From NCBI GenBank assembly GCA_022844575.1, contig JALHLL010000036.1, forward strand, positions 1 through 19,637: DNA of 19,637 nt, given 5' to 3'. This document shows, one piece after another, positions 15,801-19,637 of the stretch (positions within the stretch are counted from its first letter, which is position 1; each line of letters starts with the position of its first letter). The DNA comes from a bacterium. GTDB lineage: Bacteria; Bacteroidota; Ignavibacteria; Kapaibacteriales; UBA961. A program made the position numbers and the translations under genes. The notes beneath the pieces were generated by a model. It was not told the origin of the DNA and searched no databases. It saw only the letters and a list, made by a program, of their open reading frames with translations.

Positions 15801-17614
15801 CAGGCGATTCGGTCAGGTATATAATACGATTCCACTCACAAAATGCGATCAATGGCCTAAATACGGGAATACTGATAATATATACGGATGATAAGGATTT
15901 TAGTATTATTTCGAGACCATTGAATGCAATTCGCAGAGAATTACAAATTGGCATACCCGCTTTTGTTGCGTTACCGCAAACTGTTCTCGGTGTTAATGCT
16001 TCGGGACAAGTAGATATTACGAATGGGGAAAATTCCCCGATCATAATTCGAAGTATTATTCCGAAAAATACTGCGACGGTGCAGCCGAATCAATTAACAA
16101 TCCCTATAGGCGGAAATTCGCAATTCACCTGTACGCTCCCAATAACAAAATCAGGTATTAACAGAGATACTTTATTGGTATATATATCGCAACCATGTGC
16201 CGATACACAAACAGTTATTATTGAATGTATTGGCATAATTGCGGATGTTAAACAAAATAACAGACTTGATTTCGGTAGAACGGAATTTTGCGAAACATCA
16301 TTGGATAGTGTTATTATTACGAATACCGGACAAGCGAACATCACAATAAATTCAATGGATATTTCGGGAACTGATAAACAGTTTTTCAGATTTATAAATT
16401 CGATGGTATTTCCGGCAACACTCACGCCGCAATCCCGAATAATAAGACAAGTTGAGTTCTTTCCTACAATAACAACGGATGGTGCAAAAACTGCCACAGT
16501 TATATCTGTGGCAACGGTAGGTGGCAAACAAGTTGAGCTTTCTACCGAATTGTACGGTGAAAGAACAAGTACATTATTGGCGGCTCCTACTATTTCAGTT
16601 TTGAAAGTTGAGGAGCAATCTCTTATTGAAGATCGTCTTACATTAAAAAATATAGGTTCACGTACCATAAGAATTGATAATGTAGTGTGGAGAGATAATT
16701 ACGCTGATCTTTCGATTGTAGCGGAACAGCCCTATAGTTTACCTGCCGATATAGCCCCGAACGGAGAAATATCATTTAGAGTGATTTTTGCGCCGACGGC
16801 TGTTGTAAGCAGAAATGATATGCTCATTTTTAATATCAGTAATCCATGTGTTGAAGAAAGGCAAATACCTGTGCGAGCGCTGAGTATTCCAACAACACGT
16901 ACTTATATCTATTTACCGATTGATAGTGTGCTTAATCCTCGTACTATTGATTATTCCATTCCGATTACGATGCGCATGACTCCGGTTGATGCTGTACTTG
17001 AAAATGTAGGATTCAGAGCGGAAATACTTATTGATGAGCGCATATTTTATCCGAAACGCGCAACAGTGGGAAGTTTAACCGTTACAAAAGAACCCAATAC
17101 AAGAAAAAATAAAATTGTCGTACAAGGCGATGGAATTACACGATCGAATACCAATTCGCTTATTACCGAAATAATAGGTGATGCTTTGTTGGGAAGCATT
17201 GAGCAAGATTCCATCGTATGGGGAGTAAACGGTTTCCGATGGACAAGAGGAACATCGGCACGAGTTGATTCTGTACACGACGGTTTCCTACGATTAATTT
17301 TGTGTGAAGAAGGCGGTAAAAGACTTCTTTATGATTCAATACTATCAGTACCGTCTTTTACAGTAGCGCCAAATCCTATCGTCAGCGAAAACGTAATGCT
17401 AACAATAAATTCTGCCGAGATAGGGGAGTATGCCGTATATGTCACTTCATTGAGCGGTGAAAAGCTATATGAAAGAAATTGGGAACAAACGGAAGTACAA
17501 ACCGAGGGTAGCGATATTAATTTGCCGACAAAAGAATGGTTAAACGGAATATATTTTATTACATTAAAAATGCCTTCGGGTTATACACAACAGGGAATTA
17601 CAATTCTACGATAA
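12806..17614 (+). CDS. Very large secreted protein: glycine-rich module, choice-of-anchor-D-like repeats, T9SS sorting domain
   Basis: A 1602-residue surface or secreted protein; function not recognised. A signal peptide (MKKFFITIIIILAINNARA, cut before Q) is followed by a beta-rich N-terminal domain (about 20-220). Residues about 225-478 are a glycine-rich module with runs such as G247-G253 and GVGGGGGGAIKVFAY, in which Gly tracts alternate with short beta-strand phrases ending GSGSGGSVTMQA. Residues about 600-1380 hold around seven repeats of roughly 105-109 residues resembling ASH/choice-of-anchor-D immunoglobulin-like folds (recurrent 'DFG', 'xxNTGxxxxxI', 'PxxxxxxxVxFxP' phrases), with cysteines in alternating positions. 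A further beta domain (about 1385-1515) precedes a C-terminal sorting domain (about 1518-1602: FTVAPNPI, VYVTSLSGEKLYE, WLNGIYFITLK). Inferred: exported by T9SS and attached to, or released from, the cell surface, perhaps as an adhesin or matrix protein. It lies alone, 158 nt after menA. Confidence 0.85.
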   Translation: MKKFFITIIIILAINNARAQVPKLSYILPDLGTPGMNTYVEFIADVNAVGTFGTDNDASNEVYLNNPGDRIRVKCTNPLDTNKVIIGPIIVSSQGRVIATQIYIHPKLKAPNLYPNSWDWRLLRKEFRIPVHVEVNGIASTPDTFYIVRPFETDPSKTSERVLGQGALGIRSPRGAMLLGYDDQLKDSYNVFLGSGTYTVSGNDTDPYHDGNQGYLPFTLLVKGILQGAVGGTTISVDALGKDGGVGGGGGGGSFCDASPLNLGIIGQNGGNGFTGGGPGGRNRSGIPFASDAFTNRSIGSGSILGVSLNNVQSGATPAYECAGGGTGHPLGQSGGGWSGSGNPIGGYGSGSGESQRQRGGGGGFATVGEGINQSFGNIVGNKSLVPVAGGSGGAGGNPQGIGDCSGVGGGGGGAIKVFAYQISEVNFSAQGADGSNEQPEGGSGSGGSVTMQAKTALNNVNTNVIGGGLGNNDIPNGGEGRVRYDAETISQTPTGSSVFRGLRTDRIDVVPRTFLYKGISGNTYTRVFFKPEGKPWREYNDMPAGSPDAWTVTIDLKDKNVYPERIFFLVATQIIPNNVTGGYTAEPVRIMSQAAADIAQLREAPIAIVDDSVRLDSVLCPGDNKPKQGRIWNEGGEELRLNKISFRKDNQGFSYSIDKTRIAPNDTGRFTFTWQVPANSKLLDFEDELIIETNDPDPTRSIVFIKVFIHRDTVDVGIVENTTDINELQTIDFGMLCINNPQKRIIYYRNKSSIPINPSLITIEDISNYSINYTVPQSFSPGMSMPIEITYRAKSKGSTSTRLIIRTPECNSEDILQINAKGIETQLEFTGTGQFNDVRVGENAQMTVILKNTGSADASLPPSFFTMNPPFRIVSTNPNLPTSLSPQAEIVITVEYMPTIEAKDTAILGIASILSSNSCIDTATMLIAGKSYRSNITTSKSSIDYGVLNRCTEINDTLLLYNKGGNDIKLDSIAIITGAHPNSFLITEQPAIPSIVKAGDSVRYIIRFHSQNAINGLNTGILIIYTDDKDFSIISRPLNAIRRELQIGIPAFVALPQTVLGVNASGQVDITNGENSPIIIRSIIPKNTATVQPNQLTIPIGGNSQFTCTLPITKSGINRDTLLVYISQPCADTQTVIIECIGIIADVKQNNRLDFGRTEFCETSLDSVIITNTGQANITINSMDISGTDKQFFRFINSMVFPATLTPQSRIIRQVEFFPTITTDGAKTATVISVATVGGKQVELSTELYGERTSTLLAAPTISVLKVEEQSLIEDRLTLKNIGSRTIRIDNVVWRDNYADLSIVAEQPYSLPADIAPNGEISFRVIFAPTAVVSRNDMLIFNISNPCVEERQIPVRALSIPTTRTYIYLPIDSVLNPRTIDYSIPITMRMTPVDAVLENVGFRAEILIDERIFYPKRATVGSLTVTKEPNTRKNKIVVQGDGITRSNTNSLITEIIGDALLGSIEQDSIVWGVNGFRWTRGTSARVDSVHDGFLRLILCEEGGKRLLYDSILSVPSFTVAPNPIVSENVMLTINSAEIGEYAVYVTSLSGEKLYERNWEQTEVQTEGSDINLPTKEWLNGIYFITLKMPSGYTQQGITILR
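13544..13564 (+). repeat. In-frame GGC trinucleotide tract
   Basis: Five GGC codons followed by GGT and GGA encode Gly247-Gly253 at the start of the glycine-rich module. Copy-number change by slippage would be in frame and alter only the poly-Gly length. Much of the other glycine in the module uses GGT, so this pure GGC block is locally distinct. Confidence 0.7.
16492..16513. other. Perfect 8-bp hairpin inside the large secreted-protein gene
   Basis: TGCCACAG and CTGTGGCA flank the 6-nt loop TTATAT. It lies within coding sequence (around residues 1230-1236) and has no following T-tract. It is relatively GC-rich for this gene. Function unknown; possibly chance. Confidence 0.35.
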
Positions 17615-17654
17615 AAACGATTTATGTACTTTTTTATAAAAGGATAGTTAATAC

Positions 17655-19637
17655 ATGGCTTCAAATTCGCGCCAAGCACAAAAGGGAACAACATCATCTG
17701 CAACGGCTATTATACCGGAAAAGTATCGTGATTCGGCATATATACTTGCTCTCATAGTTTCAATTATTATTTTCCTTTCGCCGGTACTATTCACAGGCGG
17801 TAGTTTCAGTTCTTCCGATAATATAGCTTCGAAGAGTTTTACAACATATCTGCAACAAGCAAAGGAAAGCGGAGAATTTGCGCAATGGAATCCCTATATA
17901 TTCAGTGGACTTCCGAGCTATGCTGCATTATTAACAACAGGCGATCGTTGGTATGATTTTACGAGCAAGATTTTCTTTATGGTAAATCGGGGTTTTGCTT
18001 CATTATTCGGTAGCGATGTAATGAGGATTGCCTTCTTTTATATGGTATTTGCAGCAGGTATGTATCTGTTTATGCGAACAAAAAATATGGAGAGGTACAT
18101 ATCGTTTTTTACTGCATTTGCCGCCACCTTTTCCACATGGATAATAATTTGGATAGTAATAGGGCATAATACGAAACCGTTGGCACTTTCCATGTTTCCG
18201 TTTATATTAATGTGCTTGGAAAAGCTCCGTAGCAGATTCAGTATATTATATACGGCTTTACTTATTATAGCCGTTCATATTCTATCGGAATCAACCCACG
18301 TACAAATGATGTTTTACGGCGTTTGTACATTCGGAATTTATTTGGTTTTTGAACTTGTAAGTAGAATTATTACAAAAAACGAACCACTTGGTGTGCTTCG
18401 TAGCGGTCTTATTTTGGCTATTGCAGGTGGTTTTGCATTCGGACTTTCCTCCGATAGATATTTAAGTGTAATGGAATACAAACCGTATTCGACACGGGGT
18501 ACTGCTCCTATTGAGCAAACAAAAGGTAAAACGCAAGATGAGGGTGGTGGCTTTGATTATGAATATTGTACAAATTGGTCATTTAGTCCTGAAGAAACAG
18601 TAACATTCTTAGTACCGAATTATTTCGGTTACGGAAAAATGCAATTGAAAAAATCTGGAATTACCAAAGCACCGTTCGAGCAGACATATTGGGGGCAAAT
18701 GCCTTTTACGGATGCTGCAAATTATATGGGAATATTCGTATTGGCTTTTGCAATAATAGGTGTTATTACCTTTAGGAAAGATGCGCTTGTTCAGGCATTA
18801 ACCATACTCTCGTTATTTTCGGTGTTTCTATCATTCGGTAAAAATTTCCCTATTCTCTACGATTTATTCTTTTATCATGTACCCGGATTTAATAATTTCC
18901 GAGCACCGCAAATGGCTTTGGTCATGATACAATTTGCCGTACCGATACTTGCCGGCTTCGGTTTAAAATCAATTATAGATTGGCGTGCAAAAACATCGGA
19001 AGGAACAAAAAAATCATTAATGATATTATTAGCGGCATCAGGATTGTTTTTTGTTATCAGTTTAATAATGCCGTCAATGATAGAGTCCTCCTATAAAATG
19101 GCAGTTGAACAATCACAAAAAATTCCACAAGAGAAAATAGGAGCAATCTATGAAGCAATGTCAAGCGATTGGTTGCAAACGGGTTTTGTTATGCTCGTTG
19201 CAGCTGTTCTTGTTTGGCTGTATGTTGCAGGTAGAATGAATAAGGGAGTTTTCTTTACCACGATTACTATTCTTTTGGTAATTGATTTATGGAGAGTTGA
19301 TTATAGAGGATTGGAATATAAAGTAGGAAAACCGGAAGAATCCGAATTGAGAAAACCCGAATTTGTTAACTTCTTGGAGCAGGATAAATCATTATATCGT
19401 GTAGCAGATTTTTCTTATTTGCAGATGGGAATGACCAATATTCCCGCATATTTCCTTTTGCAGAACACGCATGGTTATCATTCCGCTAAAATGCGTGTTT
19501 ATCAGGATTTGATGGATGTGGCAGGACAAGGCGGTGGTGGAGCAATATCAAACCTATTTGTATTGAACTTACTCAATGCAAAATATATTGTCGCACCTCA
19601 ACCGTATTTCCCTAATATTGAGCCCGTGCATCAATCG
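17655..19637 (+). CDS. YfhO-like multi-spanning membrane protein, C-terminus outside window
   Basis: The reading frame is open for 661 codons from ATG 17655 to the window end. The start is supported by AAAAGGA (17638-17644) ten bases upstream. After a polar N-terminus of about 25 residues comes a first helix (about 28-46). A large extracytoplasmic loop follows with SSDN and QWNPYIFSGLPSYA, then many hydrophobic helices (about 122-140, 150-170, 175-188, 196-210, 218-236, 248-264, 357-373, 379-393, 420-438, 455-472, 508-525, 532-547). The loop phrases ETVTFLVPNYFGYG, NNFRAPQM and LYRVADF match the YfhO / GT-C-like membrane protein family seen across Bacteroidota. YfhO in Firmicutes takes part in glycosylating lipoteichoic acid; in this group the substrate is unknown, and a lipid-linked sugar transferase role is only an inference. 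Forty bases separate it from the preceding stop. Confidence 0.8.
   Translation, partial: MASNSRQAQKGTTSSATAIIPEKYRDSAYILALIVSIIIFLSPVLFTGGSFSSSDNIASKSFTTYLQQAKESGEFAQWNPYIFSGLPSYAALLTTGDRWYDFTSKIFFMVNRGFASLFGSDVMRIAFFYMVFAAGMYLFMRTKNMERYISFFTAFAATFSTWIIIWIVIGHNTKPLALSMFPFILMCLEKLRSRFSILYTALLIIAVHILSESTHVQMMFYGVCTFGIYLVFELVSRIITKNEPLGVLRSGLILAIAGGFAFGLSSDRYLSVMEYKPYSTRGTAPIEQTKGKTQDEGGGFDYEYCTNWSFSPEETVTFLVPNYFGYGKMQLKKSGITKAPFEQTYWGQMPFTDAANYMGIFVLAFAIIGVITFRKDALVQALTILSLFSVFLSFGKNFPILYDLFFYHVPGFNNFRAPQMALVMIQFAVPILAGFGLKSIIDWRAKTSEGTKKSLMILLAASGLFFVISLIMPSMIESSYKMAVEQSQKIPQEKIGAIYEAMSSDWLQTGFVMLVAAVLVWLYVAGRMNKGVFFTTITILLVIDLWRVDYRGLEYKVGKPEESELRKPEFVNFLEQDKSLYRVADFSYLQMGMTNIPAYFLLQNTHGYHSAKMRVYQDLMDVAGQGGGGAISNLFVLNLLNAKYIVAPQPYFPNIEPVHQS

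Noticed and set aside
16090..16668. 192-codon minus-strand reading frame within the large secreted-protein gene (also those at 15124-15612 and 15640-16044).
   Set aside because: Antisense shadows of a long, well-supported coding frame; no family features in the translations.
17536..17757. 73-codon plus-strand frame spanning the gap between the large secreted protein and the YfhO-like gene.
   Set aside because: It overlaps the ends of two better-supported genes in another frame and its product has no recognisable features.

Overview
The window looks like the chromosome of a Bacteroidota/Chlorobiota-group (FCB) bacterium. The evidence is two secreted proteins ending in type IX secretion (T9SS) C-terminal sorting domains, an Omp28-type protein, a one-chain E1 alpha/beta 2-oxoacid dehydrogenase of the Bacteroidota style, a promoter matching the Bacteroidota TTG/TAnnTTTG pattern, and moderately AT-rich DNA with many starts lacking a Shine-Dalgarno sequence. 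The long secreted protein with choice-of-anchor-D-like repeats would suit a Kapabacteria/Ignavibacteria-like lineage, but the exact lineage is a guess. I see no rRNA, tRNA, CRISPR array, transposase or phage gene.

Layout. 1-201 (-): the N-terminus of a PAP2-family membrane phosphatase, cut by the window edge. Divergent from it, 268-4817 (+): a soluble TPR histidine kinase, then an exported Omp28-like protein with a CxxC thioredoxin-like domain, a GATase-like region and a T9SS tail. 4879-5289 (+): an OsmC-family protein, separated by a strong two-way terminator (5324-5364) from the convergent E1 alpha/beta fusion gene (5385-7868, -). That gene diverges from a forward run of housekeeping genes: truA and msrB (ATGA overlap), ettA, nth, and menA (2 nt after nth). 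12806-17614 (+): a 1602-residue secreted protein with a glycine-rich module, about seven repeats of roughly 107 residues, and a T9SS tail. 17655 to the end (+): a YfhO-like multi-spanning membrane protein, open at the right edge.

How the genes relate. Mostly these are core functions that happen to be neighbours: tRNA modification, protein repair, ribosome gating, base-excision repair, menaquinone synthesis and 2-oxoacid oxidation. The exported proteins are the accessory part. I found no convincing new multi-gene system. The points most worth checking are the alternating cysteines in the repeats of the 1602-residue protein, the reciprocal Asp/Asn exchange in the thiamine-diphosphate motif of the E1 fusion, the Omp28 plus GATase-like fusion, and two homopolymer tracts (G8 in the kinase, C6 in a promoter spacer).
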